A stretch of DNA of 64,000 nucleotides from Pilatotrama ljubarskyi (Eukaryota; Basidiomycota; Agaricomycetes; Polyporales; Polyporaceae), in contig MU277704.1 of NCBI GenBank assembly GCA_022385805.1, forward strand, positions 1 through 64,000, in the 5' to 3' direction. The translations under genes and the position numbers were made by a program. Positions 1-12,173 of the stretch are shown here, in pieces. Within the stretch, counting starts at the first letter, position 1. Each line of letters opens with the position of its first letter. Below the pieces are notes generated by a model. The model did no database searches. It had not been told where the DNA came from and was given only the letters and a program-made list of their open reading frames with translations.

Positions 1-3000
1 CCCTTGCAATAGCCTAGAGTGGATGGCAATAGCTGATTGTCTGTGACTAGCTCGCGTCTATTCCCGCTGCGACTCCGAGGTCCTTCCACCCAGTGTCTGT
101 GGCTAAGTGGGGCTAGACGCCCGATCGTGGCTTGATCAGTCCGGTGTCATGACTAGACGCCGGAGTTGTTGATCCGATCAAGGCTATGCCGCTCCACACG
201 CAAGTTCAGCTCGCGGCGCTATTGTGCTGCTTGACGGTGCTGCACCAGTGACGAAGCATTTACTCGAGCTCCTACCAGTGCAGGCACGCGCCTTACGGTA
301 CTTTGGCCCTGTATCCATCTCATGACCGTATGTCAGCGAAATACGAAGAGGGCGAGTCAACGAAAGCCTGCAGTCCCAGTGAGAGCAGGCTGGGGGGCGA
401 GTCGCTTCGAGTACTGTTCGGTGTTTGCCTGTGTCTGCAAGCCAAGAACCGTTCGGCCATTGCCGTCAAGGGGCGGCCCGCAGCGGCCAGCACGGTGCGT
501 ACAGTGCATGCGACGCGCTCATTTACTCTGCATCCGGCTCACAGTCCCTCTGTGGCCCGGTCTAACGCCTCCTATGCTCTCTGCTTTCTATCAGTCCGGC
601 TCTTGAGCTTGCTCTGCACATCTGGCGCATTCCCTGGAGGCCATCTGCGTGTTTCCAGCGCTGTTCACTATGAAGCGCCACTTTGACGCGCAGCTCACTG
701 TGGCCCGCGCGGGGCATACAGCATTCGAGATCCTCGCGGTCTCCGCTCGACGAGAATCCTGGTCTTGCATTGATGGAGGATGCTGCAGTATCTCCTGATG
801 CGATGGCGAGGGTCGAGAGTCATTATTAATGCGGATGTCATAGCAGGTGCGTTGCAGCGCCGGTAGCCAGTGTGTGCACATTCCGGTCATTGCGAGAGGG
901 CGTCACTTCATTTTTCGATGGGACCTCTACGTAACGATCGATGGCGAGGAGCTTCTGCAGAGGAACGCCCGAGTCGCAAGTACAAACATTTTCTATGGTA
1001 GGCGCGTCACATGAGCTCCAGATTTCATACGCAGTCCCGCAGGCTCCAAAACATCTTTCCGAGCATACGCTCGTCTATTGCTGCAGAGTGACCAGAGTAG
1101 AACATACCCTCACCTCCTGAAGAGTCCGCCCGAAACCATAGGCTTGCTCTCATTCTGCGTATATGCTCCGAACGTTCTCATGACGACAACTGTACCCCCG
1201 GACTGGTATGCGCTGGGTCCACGCGTCATTCGTATGAGGCTGGATGCCCACCGGCCGAAACTCTTCGCTGTCAAGCATGCCACACTGATACGCCCTAACT
1301 CCATGTCTATCACAGCGATGGCGCTGGGATCATCGCGTTCAATGTGTCTTGCTGTCTTATGCGCACTGCTGAGTGTCACTCCGAAAGCTGACGCTTAAAC
1401 TATCACTGCTAATTGGTGCGTATCCGCAAGCTCCTCTATGCGAACACCAGCGCACAAGTCGTAGAGACGGGAGACGCAGGCGTGATTGCAACCGTCATGA
1501 CCCACATCGAGGTAAGTGCCCCATCCATGCTTCCCTTCTGCCATTCAGATAGAAGACTCGACATGGCGCGTACCTATGGCCTAATGTAGACGGTTTGCCC
1601 CGCGGTCTGTGCCCGCATGGAAGCAGCCCCTGTGAGGGGTTGTTGCGGCATGTCGGCAGACGACCGCTGGATGACCCCTACTTTGCACTCAACCACGCGC
1701 TGCGTGCTCGCGTTCCATGTTGTTCCCTGTGCATGGTAGCACAGAACGCACGTGGTCCACAATACCTCGCCCTGACGTTCGCCCGCGCCTCGCTACGAGA
1801 CGAGTCTTGGTGTTCGCAGGGCGTGAGACGCGTCAATATAGTTCTAATCTGGGATATGAGAGAGGACGAAGGACCATGCGATGAGCAAACCAGCTTAGGT
1901 TTTTTACCAGCTCGGACGCTTTCGCACAAAATAAGCTCAGTGGCTGTTTCACTTCGGAAGCGGAGAGCCTGCGTGCTTCTCCCAGCCGGTGCACCGGCGC
2001 GCCTGATTGACTCGGCGCACGGTTCCTGCGTATGTGAAGCCCGTGCTGTCGGACCGGTCTGCGGCCGACCCGCTGTTCTCCTGCTTCGCGTCCGCCTTCG
2101 TGGCGTTCTCTTCTGCACTTCTCACTCCATCCCGGTCAATTGTGCGCGTAGCCTAGGCCTGAACACATTGGCCGGGACGTGAGAGGACGTCATGCTTCTG
2201 TGGTTAACTGCGCGGAACGCCGCGGGTAGAATCATGGTAGATGCAGGAGACACGGGAGTCGCGTAAGCGGTCACAGCAGAAGTGGAGAAAGCGGTGGGAG
2301 TGGTATGATGCAATGGCTTCGTGGCGCACGGCAGTATGAGCCCCGGTCTACCCGTGGGGCATGACTCTGCATGGGGAGCACGCCGTGCGTGTGCGTTGCG
2401 CTCCTTGGGTACGCGACATGTTGCAATGGCGGAGCATTACGTGTCTCGAGGTTCGATTAATTGTGAGATTAATTGGACTCACCTATATGGGAGCCGTTGA
2501 TTACGGGTGGGACACATCCAGGCCAGAACTGGGCCTGCGGTCTGTTTCCCGTGCCCACCCAGAGGCAATCCTCGAGGTAGGATGCATCTCGTCTGACTGT
2601 TCTCCTGCACCCCAAGTCTCTGCATCGCTGTTGGCAGACACCCAACACCAGCTCGATACGGAGAATGCGCTGATCCTCTGGTTCCGAGATCTGAGCGACC
2701 CGACGCTGCTTCCCCGCCACCTACCCAAATTCGGTCCGCAGTGAGCGCACGTCGTGCCTCGTCGTGCTTCGTGATGCGCCACAACGCCACAACGCCAGCG
2801 CTCGCGGCCTGCCTAATCCCGGCGGCTTCGTGGCGTGCGTGGCGTTTGGCCGCTGATCCTTCGAATCCTCGTATGGAAGTCATGTGTCTGTAGTCAACTT
2901 CGAGCGTCGGGCCACGAATGCGGGGAGTGCCGTCGGAGGATGTCACTTTGACTCATCAGGCGGGGACGAGGACGGAGATGATTGCCTTGGACGTGCGCCG

Positions 3001-5641
3001 CTTGTGCGGGCGGTATGGGGAGATGCACTCGAAGAGGCGGAGATGGAACAAGGCGCACGCTGCGTCACTTTGGCTCTGTCTTTAGCTATGGCCTAGCGCC
3101 ATGCCGTCGGTCGCATCTGTGTTCTGGGCGACGCACTCACCAGTTGAAGCATGCAGCACGCCTCGAGCTTGTAGCTTGAAGCTTCGAGGCTCCGAGTGCA
3201 CGCACGTCGACGGCGGGCTTCGCAGACGCCAGGGCGCCGCAAGCGTGCCGTCGTGATCGCCGCCTCATCTCGTCAATCTGAGTGCGTCTGGAGGCTGTCT
3301 GACAGCGCGAGATATGTCGGCGGCGGCGCCATCTGGCGCGGTGGCGGGCGCGCTTCTGGGCGCGAGTTGCACGGGTCGTGCCCCGGTGGTGTAGCTCCCG
3401 GTTGGTGTCGTTTCGTGGAGGGAGAGCGAGGGCGGAAGGCCGTCAAGGTGCATGTCGTCACGTATGATGTTCGCTGACCAACACTGCGCTACATGATGCT
3501 GGCATAGTATAGGAACCATCGGTAGTCCGAACCTGGGCCACGTCTCCGCACTGGTGAGTGTATGTTCTTAGAATGGATTGTCTTCCGGACAAGCGCGGCG
3601 GCGGCGCGGCGCGGGCGTTGAGCCAATTCGAAGTCTGCCCACCTGCCACGTCGTGGCTTGTCGTGCTGGCTCTAGCGTCAATACTCCCGGACTCATGCCC
3701 TTCTCTGCGCACTCTCGGACCCGAGCCCGAACCGCTCTGTCGAGAGCACGAGGCTCAGGGTCCGAGAGGGAGAGAGGGCAGTTACAGATCGAACTCAAAG
3801 CATAGTGGGCGAGGGAGTGAGGCTTGCCTTTGCGTTGCTCCTGCTACCTGTTGAAGAGAGCATCGCTGGCCGCCCTGTTCTGGGGCTGAAGGGGCCTGCT
3901 ATGACGCCAGGTTCGCCGAAATGAACTCTTCGGGCCTCCCCCCAGACTACAAATCGTGCAGACGTCAGCGTGGCGAGAGCGTGGGCTCATGGAGCGGAAT
4001 TTGCAAAGCCGGCGCGCAGTATCTGATGCAGATCATTATCAACAAGGGTGGGCACTTCCCTGTCTGATATTCTGCGGACGTTCCTCCGAGCATCTGCTGC
4101 AGCTGCTCGCGAAGTGCGAACGCGTAGCTCATCGGCGGATTTCGCTCTTCTCCCACTAAGGGAGGAATGCCAGAGAGCTGCTGCTGCACCGTGTAGAGCA
4201 CCTGCGGGATATTTGAAACGTCTGTGATGTGAAGAAGGGGGAAGCCTCTCGGAAGGACGACGGGTTCGCCGGATTCAGCGGGTGCCCGGTGCTCCTCCCG
4301 GTCGTGAGCGGACGAGAGAGACAGACTTATAGGTGGCGAGGCCCGCCTCCAATCGGGTACTCCGCATTCAGAGCCGTTAATGAAGGTCGAGCCCAGCCCA
4401 CGAGCCGCCTGCTTCTGGCCGAGTCCGATCGCGTTATGACGGTGGGTACTAGCAGCGGCGAAGCGAGCTTTATCTGTCTGACATCGCCTTGGGGCGGTGG
4501 GGGGGAGCGTGCTCTAACGCAAGCCTCGGTCGGTCCGCTCTGAGGGTAGGAGGACGACTGGTCAGTTATCATGTGGCCACTCCACTGGCAGGAATAATTG
4601 AATATTGACCGCCGACTTACGAGAACGCCAGACGTCGCCTTCGGCTGCGTGACACTGAGTGGCAGGGGAGCGTTCGCGTGCCAGTGCGTTGTTCTCTGGG
4701 GTTCCTAGCGAGCTGTCTGTCTGTCGGCAGAGGGAGAAGGGGGGAAAGAAGGCCGCAGAAAGACCTGGCGAGGGGGGAAGTCCTCGGAGAAGTGGGCTAC
4801 GCGTCGGATCCCACAGGTACGCGGAGCCCCGGGATCAGGCCACGGTGGCATTCTCTGCGAGGGGATTCTGAGCGGCGTTCGCAGCGGTGAAGGAGCCTCT
4901 TGATCGCCGGAACGAGGGGAGAAGCCGCGACCGGCGGGGTGCGAGTAAGATAGATTGTTGGCGATCACGGCTAAGTGAGTTTTGTCGTGCCGACGGTCGA
5001 CTATCATACTGTAGTCGTCTGCGGTGATTGTGGGCGTTGTGAGATGCTGTGTAGCTATGTCACCGGCCGGCGATGAAACCGGTGACTAACCACCGAGAAG
5101 ATTGAGAGGACAGGGGGGGCAACAGGCGAACAAACGGCCGACGGGATGAAATGGGCGGCGATGAAGTGCGAGGACGCGAAGAGGCCGGTGATGGGCGAGA
5201 CGCCGGTAATGCCGGCAATGTGACGAGAGGAGAGAATTGCCGGGGTCCATTGCTTGGGATGGTCTCTCACAGTCTCTCACGGGGCGGTGGATGGACAGAT
5301 GGATGGGTGGGCGGGGACGTAGGCAAAGAGCTCTAATTGGACGGCGGGAGCAGTCGGCGCGTGGTGCCCTGTGCGACCGCGACGCGCGTGAGAGACCCGG
5401 AGGTACTGGAGATACGCGGACGGGAGAGCCATACTGGGCAGTAGGGCGGATGAGAGAGCTCGGCTACGGGAAGAGGGCGGATTCGAGTTCGCAGCGTGCT
5501 CGGGGTTGTGCGAGGGAGGTTAGCCGAGGGACTGAGGCCGGTTGTGGCGAGGGAAGGGCGAAGATCAGGAGCAGCACGAAAGCATGATCGTCGACTCGCA
5601 GCCACTGCTGGGGAGAGTAACTAGTACGCCGCGTCCAGACT

Positions 5642-5665
5642 CTGCTGCTGCTGCTGCTGCTGCTG
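5642..5665 (+). repeat. (CTG)8 trinucleotide microsatellite
   Basis: Eight perfect CTG units lie in tandem inside the gene-poor left part of the window. On the opposite strand they read CAG and would code serine or glutamine runs, but the surrounding frame is not a convincing gene. Confidence 0.9.
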
Positions 5666-6635
5666 GAGAGGATGCACAGACAGACGGATGCGGAGGCGAG
5701 GGTCATCAGCGAGCGCCGAGCAGAGAAGGGAAGAGAATTTCCGGATATGGGAAGAGGACGAGGGGAGAGGACGATCGGAGGAGGAAGAGCGATGGCGGTG
5801 ATCGATCGAGCGTGCGTTGTGGCGTCCGAGGGCGATCTCCTTTGGGATCTCGCGTCGCGTCTAATTGCGAGTCGGCAGATATCTGACGTCGCAATCAATG
5901 TACTGGACGAGACAGCCGTGCGAGCACACGTTGCACCAGAGCCAGACACGGAGCAGACTGCTGCGACTCCTCGTCGCATGCTCAGATTGACCCTGCCTGC
6001 CGCGACGCCGAGCCCTACCCACGCGCCCGTCCGGGCCCTTCTCCATCACGGCCCACACCTGCCTACGGGTGGCGCGCGAGTTCACTGAGTCTGCAGGGAT
6101 GCTGATGTCTTCCGCGCAGGTATGGCATCGCTGTTTCCCTACACGCCGCGATGCGCTCAAATAGAGCCACGGCGGACGGAGGCGGGAACGGGGGCGACCG
6201 CTCATATACGCCTAACTGTCACCCCGTCCTCTTCCTGTCCAGACTCGCGTCCGAGCCCGAGTAGCAGCGACAGACACCGTGCGTGCTGCTCTCCTCAGCC
6301 AGCCACCCACTCTCCCCCGCTTCCCGCCCGCGGCGCATCAGGCATCGCGTTCCCCGTCCTCGCTGCCAATCACCGCCTTATTCCACCCATTCATTCCCCA
6401 GCTGCACGCGCCTCGACACGCGACGCGAGACGCGTCTCCAGCGCAAGAAGGCACCAACGCACGCACGGCACGTACGTACGCACCCTCTCCGCAGGCAATC
6501 GCCAACCCAGAAGGCAGAATATTCAATTCGGCTCGCGAACATGGCAGTCCCCCGCGGACCCAATCAGACTCGCCTGGCGACTCGCCTCTGCCCTTCTCGT
6601 CCAGAACCACGCTCCTGCACGCTTCCATCGGCACA

Positions 6636-6641
6636 TATAAA
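6636..6641 (+). promoter_or_regulatory. Possible TATA element upstream of the methyltransferase
   Basis: The hexamer TATAAA lies about 270 bases before the start codon at 6913, followed by a long CT-rich stretch of the kind often seen in fungal leaders. Position and sequence fit a core promoter, but a single six-base match is weak evidence. Confidence 0.25.
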
Positions 6642-6912
6642 CACGTTCAATCACGTACGTCCTCCCTCTCACACACACACGCCAGAGCCTATTTCTCCGT
6701 CCCCCCTGACTGCACCGTCCCTCCGAGCCCGAGCCTCTCCCCCACTGTCTTCTCGCTCTTCCGTCCCCTGCTCTACGTCTCTCTGATTCACCTTGCTTTC
6801 CTCATCCGCGCACGGTGTCGCTGAGCATTCGATCTTCCTCGCGCTATTCTAGGAAAGCACCACCAATCAGCTGCACACACGCGCTGCCTCCCTCGTCATC
6901 TCCCTCGCCCTC

Positions 6913-8018
6913 ATGCTCGCGTCAACAGATTCCGCGAGCCCCGTCGGCTCGATTCTCTTACCTCTCGTCAAGATCGTCGCGCTCGTCGCGACGGGCTACG
7001 CGGTGCACCGCGCGCTCTCCCCGCCCAACCCGCCGCCGTCCCCAAAAACGTGCATCGACAACCGCACCCTGTTCGAGCGCGCGATCCGCCATGTCACGTT
7101 CTGCAGCAAGGTTAGTGTCTCAGACCTATCGTGTTCCCACCCCGTGACTTCTCCCCGGTCCCACCCCTTCGATTCTCGCCCCGCACTCGCCCCGCGCGAA
7201 CGCGGAGAGGGCGCGGGCAGGGTCCAAGGGACACGCGCATGAGCAAACGAACGCTAACTTTGTCTCTCTTCCGTCGCATTGCGTTGTGGCGCCGTGCATC
7301 CCCTCTCACGCAGATGTTGACATGGACGATCGTCCTGTGCGACGCGCTCGCGACGCTCCACCTCGCCGCTCCCACACCCCTCACGCGCCCGGCCGCGTCC
7401 GTCCTCCTCCCCCCATCTCTCTGCGCGCAGCCCTCCCCCTCCCCATCCTCCTACCCATCCTCGCAGCCGCCAACGCTCGCCCCGCTCGCACGCGCGCTCA
7501 TCACGCCGCACCCGCTCCTTCTCGCAGGCGCGGCCCTCGCGGTGTGCGGTGCTGCGCTGCGGCTGGCGTGCTTCCGCGCGCTGGGCGCGCTATTCACGTT
7601 CGAGCTCACGATCTCGCCGACGCACCGGCTCGTGACGGACGGGCCGTACGGGTGGGTGAGGCACCCGAGCTACGCGGGCGTGTACGCGGTGCTGCTGGGC
7701 GCATCGGCGGTGATGGTCGCCCCGGGGGCGTGGCTGAGGGAGGCGTGGTTGGGGCCGAGCGTGTGTGCGTTGTGGAGGAGGGCGGCGCCGGCTGTGAGTG
7801 CGGAGTGGGCGGGGTGTGGCGGAGGGGAGGTGGGCGTGCTGGGTGCGCTGCTCGCGTGGGTGTTTGTGGTGTTTTGGACGACGAAGGTCGTGTATGCGCT
7901 GCGGTGCACGAACAAGCGCGTCGGGACGGAGGACGCGGAGCTGCACCGGGTGTTTGGGGCGGAATGGGAGGAGTGGGCGGGAAGGGTGCGGTGGACGCTC
8001 ATTCCGTGGGTGCTGTAG
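6913..8018 (+). CDS. Isoprenylcysteine carboxyl methyltransferase-like membrane protein
   Basis: Two exons, 6913-7110 and 7314-8018, join in phase to give 300 residues. The family methylates the C-terminal prenylcysteine of CAAX proteins with S-adenosylmethionine at the ER membrane. The N-terminus has a hydrophobic segment (about residues 8-25), and exon 2 has further membrane segments. The C-terminal half carries the family signature: GPYGWVRHPSYAGVY, a later membrane segment, an arginine/glutamate block (ALRCTNKRVGTEDAEL) and the closing FGAEWEEW and IPW. The 5' exon starts at the first ATG after the pyrimidine-rich leader. Many basidiomycetes hold several divergent copies of this family, so true Ste14 orthology is not claimed; the substrate may differ. 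Confidence 0.85.
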
Positions 8019-10442
8019 AAGGATCTGATTTGTTGCAGGAGGGAGCGCGGAGCGTGCTGTTGTACTGCAGATAGCAGGGACTTGTTGTACCCATAGAGAA
8101 CGCGCTGCACGACGTCGCAATACCCATTCATGCGCATGATCAGTGCTCCGTCGTCGCATCGTGCCCTGCGTGTCCGGTCGCAGCAGCGGGAAGCCTTCGC
8201 GCGCGGGCCGTGCATCCGAGGGCAATAGATGACGTCGCGTTCGCCGGCCGTGCTCGATCGCAGTGGCCTACGCGGATCCGGCGCAGAAGCCAGCAATATT
8301 GCATATGGCGGCCGGAGTAGTAGGCTGTAGGCCGCGAAATGTACAGTATCTCCTCTGCAGCGACTTGCAGACGCATGGGGTGCGAACCGCCGGGCGCGAG
8401 GCGCCTCCCCGTCGGCGTCGTGGCGCTCTCGCCCGAGATGCGGCGGCGTGGCGGCCTGACGCGGCGGGAGCCCGGGGGATCGCGCGCTGGGGGAGGGAAG
8501 GGTCTGAGCTTTGTGGCGCCGGGAGGGAGATCGGCGAGATGCGGCGGCGGAGAGCGAGGGGAGAAGGCGTCGCTGAGCTGCAAATGTGGTTAGATGCGTG
8601 CATTTGCCCCGGAGGGGGTGAGATGCGTCCCCCAGCCTGGAGATGGATGCATGTTGTATCGCTCAATGTCGGAATCACGGGGATGCGCAAGGGGAATTGC
8701 AGTCTGCTCGTCGTTGTGAGTAAGGAAACTCCCCGTGCACTGCTATACGATGATAGATCGTACTCACCTGCCAGAGATAGTGATACTCGGAAGGCATTCC
8801 ATGAATCCACACGTCCGAGTCCACTCTGTGACGCAGTACCGACTCGAATTTCGAGCCATTGGCTCATGGCACCTGTGAACTCGATGCCTGAAGGCTTCAT
8901 GATCAAAGGACAAAACACCCCTCAACTAACACTGGCAGACTGCACGCTTGTCTAGATCTGCCTCGCATCACTAGTAAGTACTCGGTTGTGGGCCATGGGG
9001 AAAGCATAGTGCAAGCGATGGGCGCTTAGTGCCCGGTAGCTGGCGGCGCTCCGCCGCGCCCACGTGGCAAGTATGTACGCATTTTTTGATTGGTGCTTGT
9101 GTAGTTCACCTCGTTCGCGATCCCCTCATCTTCAGCCTTGTCCTCAGTCGGCAAATGTCAGCGCATAGGGCCCCTTGGAATGTCAAGCTGTCAAGCCCCG
9201 CCGGAACTCGATGGCTCGACCAAAGGCTCAAACAAGCTTCTGAGTTGGAGCAGTGCTGAGGTGGCAGGTTCTCCCGACCCACTCTTGAGACTGCTAAGTG
9301 CTGCGTCTGGCCGTTCATGATGACTGATGGCGCTCATCAGCATTATGTATACGATACCCACCAAGTAAGCTGGATGAACTGAGCGCTTATTCGAGCATCC
9401 CACATGATTCCCACATGCCACATGCCTACGGAATTGGCTCCAGGGCTCCCTTGCTAGCAAACTCCGCGGTCACATAGTTCCATTGTCTCCGACTCTGTTG
9501 CAACTACAGAGGTATGTTCTTCTTGAGTTCCGTTGGCGTGAATATCGCTGATTCGTCCGGTCGCGGCGCGCCAGTAGTCACGCCGCTGTGACTGGTGGCG
9601 AGCTCATCACTTCCTGGCAGTAGCCAAGTTTTGTAACGCTTTCTTTAGCCGTGGACAATGCACGCGCCTCAACGCTGGCGAAGAGTAACAATGAACTTAT
9701 TTTTTGAAGCGCTAAAGTCGGCATTTCTAATGAGACATGGCTTCAACTTGACATACTCAACTTGACATACTTTGTCCCGCCCTAACGCCATTGTCTACAC
9801 CATGGCTTGGGAAAGTTCTGATGCGGTTATACGGACACGTCGCCTATCCTGACGTCACAGATGCAAGCAATGCCACCTATGGCTTTGACACGGCTTGGGA
9901 GACCGTACCGTTCCTCGAGCGCCGTCAACATGCGGTTATTGAACTCCAGAACGGGCAAAGGCGCGCATCTTCTTGCGTATTCAGTCAGGGCGGCGGTGAG
10001 TGAGACCTTACACGTGTACTTCATTTCCGCTCACCAGGGTGTCTGGAAGGAACCGCCTCGTCAAAGCGCTCCGACGGACAATGCGCAGTACAACCTGTCG
10101 CTCGAGAAACGGGCTGAGCAGTCCAAGCGTGAGCCCTGCGGCCGCGCTTTGCCATTACTAGGGCTACCTGTTGCCGATGTCATAGAGGGACAATAGCCGC
10201 TGGACAGAAGTCGGTGCTCCGAGAGCCAAAGGACTAGGGTCTCTTTGGGGAGAAGTCCGCCATGGCTTGCACTAGACATGGTCACTTTGTGAGCGGTGTG
10301 CCCGTGCGCGAGCGTACATATACTTCGGGGCGTTCGTTACGAGTAGCCGTACCCCACCCCCGGCCTTTGCTTGTTTGTCCCGTTTCTGCTCTACTTGCCA
10401 GTCTCTTCTGTTCCCTTGCTGTTCCATTAGCGCATCCTTACC
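8019..10442. other. Intergenic region, no supported gene
   Basis: No frame in this 2.4 kb carries recognisable protein features, and no set of short exons could be joined. It holds the 3' flank of the methyltransferase, one short tandem duplication (9743-9770) and, near its right end, a CT-rich stretch likely to be the leader of the first zinc-finger gene. Confidence 0.5.
9743..9770 (+). repeat. 14-bp unit repeated twice in tandem
   Basis: The unit TCAACTTGACATAC occurs twice with no spacer and no mismatch. It lies in non-coding sequence; nothing else nearby suggests an element boundary. Confidence 0.85.
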
Positions 10443-11428
10443 ATGGAGTCGCCTCTTGTCTCGCATATCCCTGCTCAGCCGTCCCCGGAGTGGTCATCTG
10501 TGACAGGCGTCCACACGGTGGCCGTGCGCAGGTAAGCCTCTGCTTCTTCGCCAAATGTTCAAGACTGATGTAGTTGCTAGCTCGCGGAGTTCCCAGACAC
10601 AAGACCTGGAGAGGACTGGTTCTATGACAGTAGATGTGGACTTCGCAGAGTAAGCCTGCGTGACCTGCTTGCTGTGTCATCTCGGGCTCACCACCTGTTC
10701 GGGCTACAGAAAACTGGCGCGGCACCTGCGCGAGGTACAGGAGATCAACAACCAGTGGAATCTCCCGATTCCGTGGTCTCCCTCGTGCGTTCCGATCGCC
10801 GTTTTCCCCTTCAGGCAGACGCTGACGTCCAAGTCGTAGCATCGGGATCAATCCAGACGCTATCCACGCGCCTTTGCCGAAGCGTAAGGCAACGCAAGCT
10901 GACAAGGCTGTGTCGGTCAAACGTGCGAAGCTGTCTAAGGAAGCGCAGGCTTCTTCAAGCACCACCGCCGACGTCTCGCACCTATCCGCCAAAGCGCGCG
11001 GGAAGCTGCCCGCCGCACCCGCAGACACCCAGTCGCCCGCCGAGTCCGTCGTCGAGGACACGGAGACCTCAGACGACGCTGCTGTGGCCACCACCCCGGA
11101 TACCACTCCGGGCGAGGAAGACAGTGACGAAGACGAGCTGGGACCCTTGGTCCGCTGCCGCTGGGAGAAGTGCGGGAAGATGGTCAAACGGACGCAGTGC
11201 GACAAGCATGTGGCCGCGTGCCACAAGCCGCGTCTCGGTCCCGTGCACGGGCACCGTCCGTGTCTATGGACTGGCTGTGGGAAGCAGATCGAGAGCTACT
11301 CGAGCATGGTGCGGCACCTTAGGACGGTGCATTACATCAAGGACGTCTGGGTCTGCGAGCGGTGCGACAAGTCGTTCCGTCGGGGGGATGCGTACAAGCG
11401 CCATGTCGACGAGGTTTGCCCGGCCTGA
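10443..11428 (+). CDS. C2H2-type zinc-finger protein (first of a pair)
   Basis: Four exons (10443-10531, 10581-10649, 10710-10784, 10840-11428) join with consistent phase to 273 residues; the third intron has a GCTGAC branch site. The middle is a basic, nuclear-signal-like stretch (PKRKATQ, KRAKLSK) followed by an acidic Ser/Thr-rich linker. The C-terminal 90 residues hold three zinc-finger-like units: CRWEKCGK with H-x4-H spacing, CLWTGCGK ending HLRTVH, and CERCDKSF ending HVDEVC, the last using Cys in place of the final His. This suggests nucleic-acid binding in the nucleus, probably transcriptional control; no target can be named. The gene at 12174 shares the three-unit plan, including the terminal Cys, so the two look like an old tandem duplication. 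Confidence 0.8.
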
Positions 11429-12173
11429 AGGCCTGACGCGGCTCAGATACCACAGCGCAGGTCGCTGTCTCGTCTCCGTTATATAGTACGTTCGTGTTGA
11501 GGTCCGTTCATTTGGTTTGATGATATACTGGTGTCTCGTAGAATAATATGCGATTATGTTTCCCTCGGCGTAACGCTCCAGGAGTCGTGCTTGCCCTCAG
11601 CGTACCCTCACCCGTATTTCTTGGTCGTCTTCGGACTCGAGGACCAAGCGCCACAGGCATTGGCCGCAGGCACGATGATGGAACCCGGTGTTGGTGACCG
11701 CGTTGACCATCCAGCCTGGGACCTGGGTGGCTCACCAAAGCGGCGGGATTAAGCCACTTCGCGGGACAAAGCCCAACGTCCGCACCTTGAAGCAGCCACA
11801 GGGACAACCAAACGTGATGGAAGGGGTCCATTACCGTCATCAAAGCGAGAGTGCATTATATTGAGGTGCTCGGACGCTCTGAGGGTCCCACTGACATCTT
11901 GTCACTTTACACAACACGTTGCCCTTCGTACGTTGTCACTTCATCTCGGGAAGGTTCCTTTGGCTGACCTTCATATATCCCAAGGCCCGCCTTCTGGCCA
12001 CAGGAACCAAGCAAACTTCAACCGACGCCACTTTGCAATACATACAGTACCTGCCGAGTGTCCTGTGAGTACTGACCGTCTCTCGCCAATCATCGAGTAC
12101 TGACTTCGGTGATGAACTCAGCCCTGCCTCAAAGCCGTCGCTACCCCTTCTCCAAGAGCGATTACCACAGAGG
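11429..12173. other. Intergenic region between the zinc-finger genes
   Basis: No protein-coding signal. A GT-AG pair (12065-12121, with an ACTGACC branch site) lies just before the next start codon. No upstream ATG is in frame with it, so it may be an intron in the 5' untranslated region of the second zinc-finger gene. Confidence 0.5.

Larger units (their letters stand above)
1..6912. other. Gene-poor region with no supported gene
   Basis: I found no reading frame here that looks like a recognisable protein, contains a domain motif, or can be extended through consensus introns. Open frames overlap on both strands, have no bias toward one frame and often begin at non-ATG codons, as expected by chance in GC-rich DNA. 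The last 700 bases (about 6220-6912) are strongly pyrimidine-rich and probably form the promoter and 5' leader of the next gene. Old transposon remnants too decayed to read by eye cannot be excluded. Confidence 0.6.

Noticed and set aside
1595..2182. 195-residue open frame on the plus strand
   Set aside because: It starts at a non-ATG codon, has no domain-like pattern, and an equally long frame overlaps it on the other strand; likely chance in GC-rich DNA.
2440..2480. tRNA-like GGTTCGATTA box
   Set aside because: No matching A box, acceptor stem or anticodon arm around it; I found no tRNA in the window.
5464..5979. 171-residue Ser-rich frame on the minus strand
   Set aside because: Its composition comes from the CTG repeat and CT-rich DNA; no motif and no supporting splice structure.
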